This document shows, piece after piece, positions 30,591-39,506 of a stretch of DNA of 64,000 nucleotides. The first letter of the stretch is position 1. The number at the start of each line of letters is the position of its first letter. The notes under the pieces are model-generated. The model was not told the origin of the DNA and ran no database searches. It saw only the letters and a list, made by a program, of their open reading frames with translations. Origin of the DNA: Magnetococcales bacterium (GTDB lineage: Bacteria; Pseudomonadota; Magnetococcia; Magnetococcales; Magnetaquicoccaceae); assembly GCA_015231755.1 (NCBI GenBank), contig JADGAZ010000014.1:62001-126000 (forward strand). The letters run 5' to 3'. The position numbers and the translations under genes were made by a program.

Positions 30591-31489
30591 ACACACCCTT
30601 CATTCCGTTGCGACCCTGCATGCTCACCCTGGCGCTGGCCCTGCTCTCCCCGGCTTTGGCCGTCGCCGAGCCGGATTCCTACGCAACGTTGCGTCAGCAA
30701 TACCTGCAAGCCGCCGAACACGGGGATGCGGAAGCGCAAAACAATCTGGGATTGATGTATTACGAAGGCCAGGGGGTGACCCGCAATCTGTCCGAGGCGG
30801 AAAAATGGTTTCGCAAGGCCGCGGACCAGGGCAACCTCATCGCCCAGCAGAATCTGGGCCTGATGTATCAGCAAGCCGATGGCAGCCCCCAGGAGCTGCG
30901 TCGGGCCGAGCCGTGGCTGCGCAAGGCGGCGCAACAGGGACTGGTCAAATCACAACACGCCCTGGCGGTACTCTACAAAAAAGGCCAGGGGGTGCCCCAG
31001 GATTTCCAGGAGGCGGCCTACTGGTACCGCAAGGCTGCCGATCAGGGGGACGCCGAGGCCCAAAGCAATCTGGGTCTGATGTACGAACTGGGGCAAGGGG
31101 TGCCGCGATCGGTGGAAGAGGCGATGCGCTGGTATCTCAAGGCGGCGGAAGCCGGCAGTCCGGTGGCCAAAAACAATCTGGGACTGCTCTACAAAAAAGG
31201 CCAGGGGGTGCTTCAGGACTACAGGCAGGCGGAACACTGGTTCCGGGAGGCGGCGGACCAGGGATTCGCCCAGGCCCAATACAATCTGGGCATGCTCTTT
31301 CGCAATGGTCAGGGGGTGGGTCAGGAGAGCGTTCAGGCCCACATGTGGCTCAATCTGGCCGCCGCCCAGGGCGACGAAAACGCCCTCAGAGAGCGGGACC
31401 AGTTGGCCAATATCATGAAACCGGATGAAATCGCCCGCGCCCAGGAGATGGCCCGGGTCTGGAGACCAAAAAGCGCTTCGGAATTTTAA
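30587..31489 (+). CDS. Exported Sel1-repeat (TPR-like) protein
   Basis: 300 residues, ATGA overlap with the upstream gene. Signal peptide ends near LSPALAVAEP. About seven Sel1-like repeats follow (pattern A..G...AQ.NLG.MY..GQGV), each about 36 residues, with a short C-terminal tail. Sel1 repeats form helical solenoids for protein binding, often in envelope signalling. No catalytic domain. The partner is unknown. The repeats are similar to each other at DNA level, as usual for this family. Confidence 0.88.
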   Translation: MNTPFIPLRPCMLTLALALLSPALAVAEPDSYATLRQQYLQAAEHGDAEAQNNLGLMYYEGQGVTRNLSEAEKWFRKAADQGNLIAQQNLGLMYQQADGSPQELRRAEPWLRKAAQQGLVKSQHALAVLYKKGQGVPQDFQEAAYWYRKAADQGDAEAQSNLGLMYELGQGVPRSVEEAMRWYLKAAEAGSPVAKNNLGLLYKKGQGVLQDYRQAEHWFREAADQGFAQAQYNLGMLFRNGQGVGQESVQAHMWLNLAAAQGDENALRERDQLANIMKPDEIARAQEMARVWRPKSASEF

Positions 31490-31669
31490 AACGATCCAGG
31501 ATCAAAAAACCACCGCGCACACGGGATCGGACTGGCCCGGATTCCACCGGCACCCATGGCCGGCCACACCACTGGCGACCCTGATGCCGATGAAATCCCG
31601 GAACCCCTCTTGGCTCTTGTCGCCCCGCTCCCAGGCTTACCCCACCATCCAGAGCCATCCCCTGCTGTA

Positions 31670-32404
31670 TCACTGCCCCGATTTTTCTTGCGGAAGCGTG
31701 ACGGCGTAACTCAAAACATCCACGGCAATCTGCGCATCCAACGCCCGCAAGGCCGGCATCTTGGAACCCGGTTCTCCGTTGAGTATTTTGTGCAGGGTCT
31801 CCCAAGGATTATCCGCGGCCACTTTGCCCACCGGTGGCATTTTCTGCATGCTGCGACCATCCTTGCCGTGGCAATGGGCGCAAATGGTATTGAACACCGC
31901 TTCACCCCGCTGACGGTCCCCTTTAATCTCTTTGGTATTGCTGTCGATCCAGCGATCCATGTCCACCTGTCCCTGGGTGACAAAAAGGGCCAGATCATTC
32001 AGATCCTGTTCCGCCAGCTTGTCGCCATAACGGTGTTTGTCATCCTTGAGCATGGTGACAACCTTGGCGGCCTCCCCCTGTTTGAATCGGCCCATTCCCA
32101 CAATGCCGGTTGCGTGTTTGCCTTTGGCATAGGCTCCCTGTTTACCCAGATAATCCCATCCATGACACTCCTTGCATCGCCAGGTATCCTTGGCCTTGTC
32201 TGCATACCCCCCGCCTGGGGGATAGGAGGGATGAGTTGTCGCCGGTTCGGCGGAATCCGTCACCTCGAACCATTTGTCATAAAGCCTTCCGCCCCTGGCA
32301 ATCGATGAGACCTGTTCCGCGGCCTGACCGGAATCCGCCCCCACCATGCCACCCAGCACAACCCCCACAGCCATGGCCAGACTCCAAGATTTCCTGTGCG
32401 TCAT
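31670..32404 (-). CDS. Exported diheme cytochrome c
   Basis: 244 residues from the ATG at 32404 with GGAG upstream. Signal peptide (cleavage near SGQAAEQ), then two c-type heme sites, CKECH (about residue 80) and CAHCH (about residue 175). The N-terminal half has RGGRLYDKWFEV and WRCKECHGWDY; I know no assigned function for this family. A periplasmic electron carrier or dehydrogenase subunit is expected. It is adjacent to the CusF-like gene on the same strand (142 bp away). Confidence 0.85.
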   Translation of the reverse strand: MTHRKSWSLAMAVGVVLGGMVGADSGQAAEQVSSIARGGRLYDKWFEVTDSAEPATTHPSYPPGGGYADKAKDTWRCKECHGWDYLGKQGAYAKGKHATGIVGMGRFKQGEAAKVVTMLKDDKHRYGDKLAEQDLNDLALFVTQGQVDMDRWIDSNTKEIKGDRQRGEAVFNTICAHCHGKDGRSMQKMPPVGKVAADNPWETLHKILNGEPGSKMPALRALDAQIAVDVLSYAVTLPQEKSGQ

Positions 32405-32545
32405 TTTCCGCTCCCCATTTTTGAGTCGATGGAACAATCAAAAAAATAAACCGCTCCCCTCTCCATTCACGGCCCGTGAACGAGACTTCCACCCGGCTCC
32501 ATGGATCCCATGCGCGGTCCGGGCGGAAGGTCCGAAGGCTGCGCG

Positions 32546-32863
32546 CTAAGGAGTCGGGGTGATCCCGGTGATCTGATAGCCGGCCTGGACATCCTTCTTC
32601 AAAATGAAACGCACCTTTTTGCCGGACTTCAGGGTCTTGAGATCCACACCGGGGGCCACGGCAAAATCCATGGTCATGGCAGGCCACTTCAGGACCGCAA
32701 TGGGGCCATGCTGGATATTTACGATTCGTTTTCCCGGATCGATGCTGTTCAACGTTCCTTCACCGGTGATGTCAGGCTCGGGTGAACCCGCCCAGGCCAT
32801 ACCCGCTCCCGCGACCAGCATCCCGAACAAACCCGCCATCAGCCCGTTTTTCCATGTCTTCAT
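32546..32863 (-). CDS. CusF-like periplasmic copper-binding protein
   Basis: 105 residues: signal peptide (cleavage near AWAGSPEP), then a small beta-barrel. The HGPIAVLKWPAMTMDFAV segment matches the CusF copper site, in which His, Trp and two Met residues bind Cu(I) or Ag(I). Members deliver copper to efflux pumps, or occur alone as periplasmic metallochaperones. No CusCBA pump is in the window. Copper supply or detoxification beside a cytochrome fits a periplasmic redox role (inference). Confidence 0.82.
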   Translation of the reverse strand: MKTWKNGLMAGLFGMLVAGAGMAWAGSPEPDITGEGTLNSIDPGKRIVNIQHGPIAVLKWPAMTMDFAVAPGVDLKTLKSGKKVRFILKKDVQAGYQITGITPTP

Positions 32864-33090
32864 ACCGTTGTCTCCTGGTTTTTGGTAGGAAAATATTGAC
32901 CCGGTTCCATGATAACCATCCCCGGGCCATTCGGCAAATCCCTTGACAAAAATCGGCCAGGCATGCCATTACAATTCATGATCAACGGTTGCACACTTTG
33001 CAGCGTGAATCTTCAGGTTATTCCCAATCCGGGCCATCGGATCGGTCTGCAAGGCCGAGGCCCCTGAATCAACGAGGTCAAGTCGCCATC

Positions 33091-33576
33091 ATGTCTCGAT
33101 TCCCACTGCTCCCGCGCCTCCTCCTGGTCCTGTCGCTTCTGGCCTCGGGCCCACGACTGGGCTGGTCAGCAGTCGAACACCATGAAGCCAATGGCACCCC
33201 CCGCAGTGAATCCGGACTCACCCTGAACAACGGAAAACCCTGGCCCACCGACGCCCCATTGCGCAAAGCCATGGAATCCATCCAACGCGACATCAGAGAA
33301 GCGCTGCCCCGTATCCGCTCCGGCTCCCTCTCCACCCGCCAATACGGCGTTCTCGCCAAAAAAATGCATCAACACGTCCATTTCATCACCAAAAACTGCA
33401 AACTCGCTCCCGAAGCCGATACCCAGTTGCACAAGGTGCTCACCGAGGTGATCCAGGGCGCCGAGGCCATGGAAGCCCACAGGGGTCAGGCCTCCGGTGC
33501 CGCGATGATCGTCCACGCCCTGGATTTGTATGGCCGCCACTTCGACCATACGGGTTGGAAACCACTGGCTCACTGA
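33091..33576 (+). CDS. Exported helical protein, function unknown
   Basis: 161 residues from an ATG with GAGG upstream. An N-terminal signal peptide (cleavage near LGWSAVEHH) precedes a mostly helical mature protein. Conserved-looking features are LNNGKPWPTDAPLRKAM, His residues in MHQHVHFITKNC, one Cys, and a C-terminal YGRHFDHTGW. A four-helix bundle that binds metal or heme is possible, but I recognise no named family. A TTGACA lies at 32943, 148 bp upstream, but I see no convincing -10. Divergent from the CusF-like gene, with which it may be functionally linked. Confidence 0.65.
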   Translation: MSRFPLLPRLLLVLSLLASGPRLGWSAVEHHEANGTPRSESGLTLNNGKPWPTDAPLRKAMESIQRDIREALPRIRSGSLSTRQYGVLAKKMHQHVHFITKNCKLAPEADTQLHKVLTEVIQGAEAMEAHRGQASGAAMIVHALDLYGRHFDHTGWKPLAH

Positions 33577-33684
33577 TTCGGATCATTATTACCATACGGC
33601 ATTATTCTTGCTTTAACGGCTCCATTCACCTTGCCACGAACGCCTCGCTTGACGGTGTATCCTGGCCTTCATGAATGGAGTACG

Positions 33685-34515
33685 ATGAACATGCGCATCA
33701 ATCAGGCGTCCAGAACCCGCACAGCACCGCTGTTGACCCTGCTGACGCTCACTCTGGGCATCCAGGGGTGCATCACGGACCCGTTTGCCAAACCATCCAA
33801 CCCCCATTTGATCGATATGCAGGTACTCAACCGCACCAGTCTGCCCCTGGATGACGAGTCCGAGACCGTGACCGTCCGGAACCGGGAACACTCCCTGGCG
33901 AAAAGTCCCGGCGAAGTCAAACAGGTTGTTCAGTACTACGACAAACTGGTGCGCAACCGTCTGATGCGCGACTTCAAGCTGGCCGGAGTCCCCTACCCCT
34001 CGGCGCGACTGGCCCTGCTCGGCTTCAAACAGGAACGCCGCCTGGAACTGTGGGGTGGGGATGCGGATGGCCCGATGAAACTCATCAAAAGCTATCCCTT
34101 TACCGCCTTCAGCGGCGAACTCGGACCCAAACGCCGCCAGGGGGATCGACAGATTCCGGAAGGCCTGTATCGCATCACTTTCCTCAATCCCAACAGCTCC
34201 TACCATCTCTCCATGAAGCTGGATTACCCGAACGAATTCGACCGCGCCATGGCGGAACCGGAACGTCGGAATCGTCTGGGAGGCGATATCTTCATTCACG
34301 GCGATAACTACTCCATCGGTTGCATCGCTCTGGGTGATCAGGCCATCGAGGAGTTGTTCGTGCTGACGGCCTGGGCCGGATTGGACAATGTGCAGGTGAT
34401 CGTCTCTCCTTACGATCTGCGCCGCGACAAGGAGATCAGACCGTTGGCGGACATCCCCTGGACCCGGGAACTCTATGCCCGCATTCAAGACTCTTTGCTG
34501 GCCTTCCACCCCTGA
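33685..34515 (+). CDS. L,D-transpeptidase (YkuD) family protein
   Basis: 276 residues from the ATG at 33685 (GGAG 5 bp upstream); a second Met at 33691 is possible. Signal peptide with a lipobox-like IQGC, which may make it a lipoprotein, although Gln at -2 is atypical. The catalytic motif reads HGDNYSIGCIALGD (His and Cys present). YkuD enzymes form 3-3 cross-links in peptidoglycan or attach lipoproteins to it. The gene stands alone; a strong hairpin just downstream separates it from the convergent SDR gene. Confidence 0.85.
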   Translation: MNMRINQASRTRTAPLLTLLTLTLGIQGCITDPFAKPSNPHLIDMQVLNRTSLPLDDESETVTVRNREHSLAKSPGEVKQVVQYYDKLVRNRLMRDFKLAGVPYPSARLALLGFKQERRLELWGGDADGPMKLIKSYPFTAFSGELGPKRRQGDRQIPEGLYRITFLNPNSSYHLSMKLDYPNEFDRAMAEPERRNRLGGDIFIHGDNYSIGCIALGDQAIEELFVLTAWAGLDNVQVIVSPYDLRRDKEIRPLADIPWTRELYARIQDSLLAFHP

Positions 34516-34521
34516 TCCATC

Positions 34522-34557
34522 AAAAAGGGGTTCCTGTCCAAAAAACAGGAACCCCTT
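34522..34557 (-). terminator. Intrinsic terminator downstream of the SDR gene
   Basis: Perfect 13-bp stem (arms 34525-34537 and 34545-34557) with a 7-nt loop. On the minus strand the stem is followed by TTTTT. It terminates the SDR gene and could stop + transcripts from the L,D-transpeptidase as well. Confidence 0.8.
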
Positions 34558-34596
34558 CGATACCACACGCTCCACGTTTCTCCGCCTCCACGACGC

Positions 34597-35676
34597 TCAC
34601 ACCAACCGCCGCCCACCATCCACCCGCAGAATCTCCCCGGTGACATAAGGAGCGGTCAACAGATAACGCAAGGCCCCCGTGACCGCTTCGGGTCCGGCCT
34701 GAGCGGCCAAAGGGGTCCTGGTCAGCAGCCTTTGATAGGCTTCGGCCTCGGGGCCGGAAAGTGCTTCCGGAGGCAGAATCGCCCCTGGCGCGATGGCGTT
34801 CACCCGTACCCGCGGGGCCAGATCACGGGCCAAGACCTGAGTGGCCATGATCATGCCCGCCTTGGAAGCGCCATAGGCCGCATGCCCGGCCAAAGGACGC
34901 TCCCCCCAGATATCGCAGATATTGACAATCTGCCCTCCCCCGTGAGCGGCCATGCGCGCTCCCGCACGCAGCGCCAGCCACAGCGGACCCTGAAGATTCA
35001 CCCGGAACAGTTCATCCATCTCCTCCCACGAGCCCCCATCGATCCGGGTGGGATGAAACCGACCGGCGTTGTTTACCAGCAGACCCGGAACCCCGCCCAT
35101 GGCCTGACTCGCCTCATCCAGCAAAACATCCACGCTTCCCGGATCATTCAGGTTCAGAGGAAACGATCGGGCCACACCACCTTGCCCCAGGATCTCCTCC
35201 ACGATCTGTCGCGCCGCGTCCGGATCCCGATGATACACCACCCCGACCTTGAAACCGATCCGGGCCAGATCCCGACACAAGGCCGCTCCCAATCGCTTTC
35301 CCCCGCCGGTGACCAAGGCCACACCACCGGGGATCGGGTCGGTTGTGACGGGCCACGGGATGGCGTCGGCAGAGGATTTGACATCCGAAGCAAAAACCGG
35401 CCCGGAATGGCCGACAGACGCTGCGGGTTGAAACGTTTCATCCCGCGTTGCCAGCATCGATTCCATGCGGGACAACGGGTTGACCGATTCCACCTCGCCA
35501 GGAGAACGACTTCCGAAGGCATGACGCACCCCCGACCAGGGCGCGTGGGGAAGCGGATGGCCCAGACGCCGTTCATTCCAACTGTAAAGCAGCCACATCG
35601 GCAACAGCACGACAATAAACGGCCAACCCAGGATCAAGGCGAACGCCATCTTGAAACCATTCCAAACGTTTTTCAT
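34597..35676 (-). CDS. Short-chain dehydrogenase, pteridine reductase-like, with N-terminal membrane anchor
   Basis: 359 residues from the ATG at 35676. The C-terminal 245 residues are a classical SDR: TGGGKRLGAALCRDL (NADPH binding, pteridine-reductase-like), NNAG, catalytic YGASK and a typical NVDGG-like end (RVDGGRRLV). Ahead of it are about 115 residues with a hydrophobic helix (about 12-33) and a low-complexity linker, not seen in FolM-type reductases. A membrane-tethered NADPH reductase for pterins or 3-oxo compounds is likely; the substrate is not assignable. Confidence 0.8.
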   Translation of the reverse strand: MKNVWNGFKMAFALILGWPFIVVLLPMWLLYSWNERRLGHPLPHAPWSGVRHAFGSRSPGEVESVNPLSRMESMLATRDETFQPAASVGHSGPVFASDVKSSADAIPWPVTTDPIPGGVALVTGGGKRLGAALCRDLARIGFKVGVVYHRDPDAARQIVEEILGQGGVARSFPLNLNDPGSVDVLLDEASQAMGGVPGLLVNNAGRFHPTRIDGGSWEEMDELFRVNLQGPLWLALRAGARMAAHGGGQIVNICDIWGERPLAGHAAYGASKAGMIMATQVLARDLAPRVRVNAIAPGAILPPEALSGPEAEAYQRLLTRTPLAAQAGPEAVTGALRYLLTAPYVTGEILRVDGGRRLV

Positions 35677-35847
35677 GCCCCGACGACACACCCCGCTCTT
35701 TGCCGATGATTCGATCCCGATGTTCCAACCCCCGAGGGATTCATTCTTAACAAAATTTGACCGGTATTGAAAACATTATCCACCCGGACGAAATCCACCA
35801 CCCCAGCGTATCGACCGGACAGGCGCCCTGCCACCCGGATCACCACG

Positions 35848-35879
35848 CCAGGGGAAGAGGAGCGGACCTCCTCCCCTGG
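35848..35879. terminator. Hairpin just downstream of the collagen-like gene
   Basis: CCAGGGG/CCCCTGG and AGGAG/CTCCT pair around a 5-nt loop with a 3-nt bulge, 12 bp past the stop of the minus-strand collagen-like gene. No T-tract follows, so termination is plausible but unproven. Confidence 0.4.
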
Positions 35880-35890
35880 ACAAAAGCCTC

Positions 35891-37846
35891 TCAACCCATG
35901 CTTTCCAGGGCCGCCACCCGGGCCAGCAAGGCTGCGTGTCTGGCGTGCATCTCTTGCAATCCTTTGATCAACATGGGCACAAACGCCTCATAACTGACCG
36001 CCAACCGTTCTTCCCCCTCCTGGACCTGACGCAATGGGCGACTGGCTTCCACCCGATCCAAAATTTCCTGTTCGGTTTCCAGACGCTCGACACCTTCGCT
36101 TGCGATCATCCGGGCCGACCACAACGCCGCATCCGGAGTCCACTCCGGATCCTTGACCATCACACAGTGGGCCGGAGCGGCCCGCACGATCGATGGAAAG
36201 ATCTCCTGAACCTCCTGAGCGATCACCCCCAGGGATTTCTTGCCCTCGGGATCGGATGTCCAGTTGAAATTGACGACACGGACCTGCAGCAACGCATCAA
36301 GTTTCGGGGTGGCATCGGCAATATTGGTCTTCAATCGTCGGTCGGAAACCTCCACATAACTCCCATCCGCCTCGATATAGGCGACCGTGGTATTGGTACC
36401 CCCCACGTTGGAGACAAAACGGACCAGATGGTCCGTGGCCGTGGCCGTAGCCCGGTCCACACGGATTCCGAGTACGTCCCCGCCGGTATCCACATCCAGT
36501 TGGGCGGCGGGTGCCTGAACCCCCACACCTATCTTGCGCAAGGTGGTGCCAAGCAGTCCGGTGGCATACAGGGTATTGCCGATATTCAGTTCATTGCCGG
36601 CACTGGCGCTGGAGGGGTTGGCCCCATAACCGATCATGATGTCATAACTGGCGCCGGTCATCGTTTGACCGGCAGCCGTGCCGATGGCAATGTTGTGGCT
36701 CCCGGTCAATCCTCCGTAGTTGGCCCCCGAACCGATGGAGATATTCTCCGATCCGACCGACGCGCCTCGCAGCGCGTTGTATCCAATCCCGATGCTGTAA
36801 CTGTTGTGGGTGGTGACATATCCGGCCTGGGATCCAACAAAAACGCTCCCGGCTCCAATGGCCCCCCCATTGGCGGCGATATACCCGATCACCACACAGC
36901 GGCTGGCGGCATAGTCTCCGGCGAGACCACCCACCACAACCGTGCCGATGGCGTCGCCAGGGGTAAATCTGGCCGCATCCGGACCAATGGCGATCACGGC
37001 GGATCCGGTCGTGATGGTTTTGGCGGCGTTGTCACCGATGGCGATATTGTTGTATCCGTCCTGCACAGCGCTCAAGGAGGTGTGAATCAGGGAGACGTTA
37101 TTATACCCCGCCCTCAGCACCGGAAACGATCCTACGCCAATGCTGATGTTTTTGGTGGGCGTGCCAAGCAGGGCTCCCGGGGACGAACCCAGATAAACAC
37201 TGGTGGAAGAGACCATCGCATCGGTCAGGGCGTCCAGATTGGTGGCCCCCTGTGGCCCTTGGGGACCGGTAGCGCCCTGGGGACCGGTGGCGCCTTGAGG
37301 CCCCTGTGAACCCTGAACGCCTTGAATGCCCTGTTGACCTTGAGGTCCCTGTGGACCGGTATCACCGGTCACTCCCTGCACCCCTTGCGGACCGGCAGGG
37401 CCTTGGGGACCCTGAGGGCCGGGAACACCCTGCATCCCCGGTTCACCCTGCACCCCTTGCGGACCGGGATCCCCGGGGAGTCCCTGGGGACCCTGAGGTC
37501 CTTGGGATCCCGGCGCTCCTTGAATCCCCCTTTCCCCTTGCGCCCCGTTCGGACCGACGGCTCCCTGCGGTCCCGTTGCGCCGGTATCGCCCTGGGGGCC
37601 TTGCGGACCTGGAATGCCGGGTGGACCCTGAAGCTCCAACTCATCCCAGTGATCCGGACTGGTCAACGGATCATGACCACTGCCGGCCTGAAGAGATACA
37701 AACAACCTTCCTTGTTCCGATACCACCTGACCGACGGTATAAGTCGTCCCGGCATCATGGACCCCCTGAAAGGCGTTCCCCAAATCCAGGGCATCCTTGA
37801 CCAGATTGAGTTGTCCGGTAATGGGATTCAACGTGTATTGATACAT
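35891..37846 (-). CDS. Collagen-like fibre protein with C-terminal peptidase S74 chaperone
   Basis: 651 residues from an ATG behind GGGGAG. Residues 1-73 form a carbohydrate-binding-like or fibre-attachment module ([11 protein letters not shown] is typical of ChiC/tail-fibre modules). Residues 74-202 are 43 uninterrupted Gly-X-Y triplets. Residues about 210-500 are beta-helix-like repeats of the type IAIG/ISIG. The C-terminal 120 residues are an intramolecular chaperone with SDRRLKTNI; in the family, cleavage occurs at this Ser-Asp. It should trimerise and release its chaperone, as phage tail fibres do. No signal peptide, capsid or tail gene accompanies it except the small upstream gene, so it could be a stray fibre or an adhesin. 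Confidence 0.85.
   Translation of the reverse strand: MYQYTLNPITGQLNLVKDALDLGNAFQGVHDAGTTYTVGQVVSEQGRLFVSLQAGSGHDPLTSPDHWDELELQGPPGIPGPQGPQGDTGATGPQGAVGPNGAQGERGIQGAPGSQGPQGPQGLPGDPGPQGVQGEPGMQGVPGPQGPQGPAGPQGVQGVTGDTGPQGPQGQQGIQGVQGSQGPQGATGPQGATGPQGPQGATNLDALTDAMVSSTSVYLGSSPGALLGTPTKNISIGVGSFPVLRAGYNNVSLIHTSLSAVQDGYNNIAIGDNAAKTITTGSAVIAIGPDAARFTPGDAIGTVVVGGLAGDYAASRCVVIGYIAANGGAIGAGSVFVGSQAGYVTTHNSYSIGIGYNALRGASVGSENISIGSGANYGGLTGSHNIAIGTAAGQTMTGASYDIMIGYGANPSSASAGNELNIGNTLYATGLLGTTLRKIGVGVQAPAAQLDVDTGGDVLGIRVDRATATATDHLVRFVSNVGGTNTTVAYIEADGSYVEVSDRRLKTNIADATPKLDALLQVRVVNFNWTSDPEGKKSLGVIAQEVQEIFPSIVRAAPAHCVMVKDPEWTPDAALWSARMIASEGVERLETEQEILDRVEASRPLRQVQEGEERLAVSYEAFVPMLIKGLQEMHARHAALLARVAALESMG
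37241..37627 (-). repeat. Collagen-like Gly-X-Y repeat tract
   Basis: 43 consecutive Gly-X-Y codon triplets inside the fibre gene, dominated by GPQ, GAT and GVQ, giving a degenerate 9-bp periodicity with G/C-rich third positions. Such tracts recombine and vary in length between strains. Confidence 0.9.
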
Positions 37847-37857
37847 CCCCGCTCCCC

Positions 37858-38130
37858 TTACGCGTAGGACAACGCGGCGCGATCGGTCCACGCCTGATTG
37901 AATTGCGCCTGCCCACCGGCAAACAGGGTCGCCGTGTCACCATTCGCATCAACCGCGATCCGTTTGACCATCCACACCGGATCGCTTTCTTCACTGCCGG
38001 GATAAGCCATACCCAAATAGATGTATTGGGTGGTTCCATCCGTGATACTGCTGGAACGACTGGTCAGCAAATCCTGACCGGTCATCGCGCTGGCAAATTT
38101 GCGGCTTTGCAAATCGTCTGGATTCAGCAT
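37858..38130 (-). CDS. Small phage-like protein upstream of the fibre gene
   Basis: 90 residues from the ATG at 38130 with AGGAG upstream; the longer frame to 38184 lacks support. The segment [26 protein letters not shown] is reminiscent of small structural proteins encoded beside phage or virion fibre genes, ending in an ALSYA tail. It ends 11 bp before the fibre gene start, so the two are co-transcribed and probably act together. Function unknown; it may be an adaptor or decorator of the fibre. Confidence 0.65.
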   Translation of the reverse strand: MLNPDDLQSRKFASAMTGQDLLTSRSSSITDGTTQYIYLGMAYPGSEESDPVWMVKRIAVDANGDTATLFAGGQAQFNQAWTDRAALSYA

Positions 38131-38390
38131 GGGGCACTCCTGTATGGATTTCAGTGGTTTGTTTTTGTTCCCATGCACAAGCATCCATTAATCGATTAAA
38201 AACAACAAGCAGCAACATTTCAGCAGGAATTTATTATCATGATAAACGGCAATTATGATCAAAAATATTCATCGCAGTCACTTTCTACCCTATAGCATCC
38301 GCATGAATCTTGCGGTATAATTATCAATACCCCTGATACCGGGTTGAGCCATACCCCCTTCATTCCCATCAACACAGAAGGATTGTGACC
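38131..38390. promoter_or_regulatory. AT-rich divergent control region before sodB, with two 12-bp palindromes
   Basis: About 260 bp between the fibre operon (-) and sodB (+). It holds TTAATCGATTAA at 38188-38199 and TTATCATGATAA at 38234-38245. The second resembles part of a Fur-type site, which would fit iron control of sodB, but the match is partial. No confident -35/-10 pair. Confidence 0.4.
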
Positions 38391-38972
38391 ATGAGTTTTC
38401 AACTGCCCCCCTTGCCCTATGCCCAAAACGCCCTGGAACCCCACATCTCCGCCGAGACTCTGGATTTCCACCATGGCAAGCATCACCAAACCTATGTGAC
38501 CAACTTGAACAAGCTGATCGAAGGCACGGATAATCAAAGCAAATCCCTGGAAGAGATCATCAAGGGGTCATCCGGCGGACTGTTCAACAACGCCGCCCAG
38601 GTCTGGAACCACACCTTTTACTGGAATTGCCTCTCGCCGAACGGCGGTGGCGCTCCGACCGGCGCCCTGGCCGATGCCATCAACGCCAAATTTGGCTCCT
38701 TCGAGGCTTTCAAGGAGAAGTTCACCGCCACGGCGATCGGCACCTTCGGTTCCGGATGGGCTTGGCTGGTCAAGAATGGAGACGGCTCCCTGGATCTGGT
38801 GAGCACCAGCAACGCCGGCACCCCCATGACCGAAGGCAAAACCGCTCTGCTGACCTGCGATGTGTGGGAACACGCCTATTATGTGGATTTCCGCAACGCC
38901 CGTCCCAAGTATGTCGAGGCGTTCTGGAATCTGGTCAACTGGGAATTCGTGGCCCAGAACTTCGCCGCATAA
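38391..38972 (+). CDS. sodB: Superoxide dismutase, Fe type
   Basis: 193 residues, ATG with AAGGA 9 bp upstream. Metal ligands in the conserved contexts: His in [12 protein letters not shown], His in [11 protein letters not shown], Asp and His in [21 protein letters not shown] and GSGWAWLV are characteristic of Fe-SODs. No signal peptide, so cytoplasmic. It dismutates superoxide to peroxide and oxygen. Likely to be its own transcription unit. Confidence 0.95.
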   Translation: MSFQLPPLPYAQNALEPHISAETLDFHHGKHHQTYVTNLNKLIEGTDNQSKSLEEIIKGSSGGLFNNAAQVWNHTFYWNCLSPNGGGAPTGALADAINAKFGSFEAFKEKFTATAIGTFGSGWAWLVKNGDGSLDLVSTSNAGTPMTEGKTALLTCDVWEHAYYVDFRNARPKYVEAFWNLVNWEFVAQNFAA

Positions 38973-39016
38973 GCTCGGAAAGTCTCAGCCTTTAGAATTA
39001 AAGAAGAGTGGCAGGC

Positions 39017-39052
39017 GGGGCAGGAGGCGGGGAACAATCCTCCTCCTGCCCC
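39017..39052. terminator. GC-rich hairpin between convergent sodB and DUF420 genes
   Basis: Perfect 11-bp arms GGGGCAGGAGG (39017-39027) and CCTCCTGCCCC (39042-39052), loop 14 nt, in the short space between two converging genes. No T-tract on either strand, so a bidirectional terminator is only likely, not certain. Confidence 0.5.
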
Positions 39053-39062
39053 AAAGAAAGCG

Positions 39063-39506
39063 TTACGGCGTGGGCGGATAGAGATGAAACGCCAAGGCGT
39101 AGACCACCAGACCGGAGATGGAGACAAACATCCAGACCGGAAAAGTTTTGCGGGCGATCCGCCGATGGGGTTCGCAGGTGGTATCCAACAGTTGCCAGGG
39201 TGCCCGCCGCAGGGTAAAGAAAATCATCGGCAAGGAGACCGCCGCCAGGGCCACATGGGCAATCAGGATGGTGAAATAAACCGGACGGATCCAGCCCGAT
39301 CCAGCGAATTTCACGTTGCCCACCGCTCCATGATAGATCAGGTACGACACCAGAAAAACCGCCGAAACCGCCACGGCGGTGGCCATTCTTTTCCGATGGG
39401 TTTCCAGATCACGGCGACGGACCGCCTGCAAACCGGAAAACAGCAACAACGCGGAGGCGAGATTCAACGCCGCTTGCAGATGGGGTAAGACCGGGATCAG
39501 TTCCAT
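39063..39506 (-). CDS. DUF420 membrane protein (oxidase assembly-linked)
   Basis: 147 residues from MELIPVLPHLQAALNL; the start overlaps the end of ctaA by 10 bp and has GAGGG upstream. Four TM helices, with His residues in LPHLQA, IYHG, AHVAL and CEPHRRIARKTFPVWMFVS. DUF420 proteins (YozB in Bacillus) are typically linked to cytochrome c oxidase assembly genes, and here it follows heme A synthase. A role in oxidase biogenesis is inferred from this linkage. Confidence 0.85.
   Translation of the reverse strand: MELIPVLPHLQAALNLASALLLFSGLQAVRRRDLETHRKRMATAVAVSAVFLVSYLIYHGAVGNVKFAGSGWIRPVYFTILIAHVALAAVSLPMIFFTLRRAPWQLLDTTCEPHRRIARKTFPVWMFVSISGLVVYALAFHLYPPTP

Noticed and set aside
37241-37627. 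Tandem repeat array, possible CRISPR
   Set aside because: The periodicity is 9 bp from Gly-X-Y codons inside a coding frame, not spaced direct repeats. No CRISPR array or cas gene was seen in the window.
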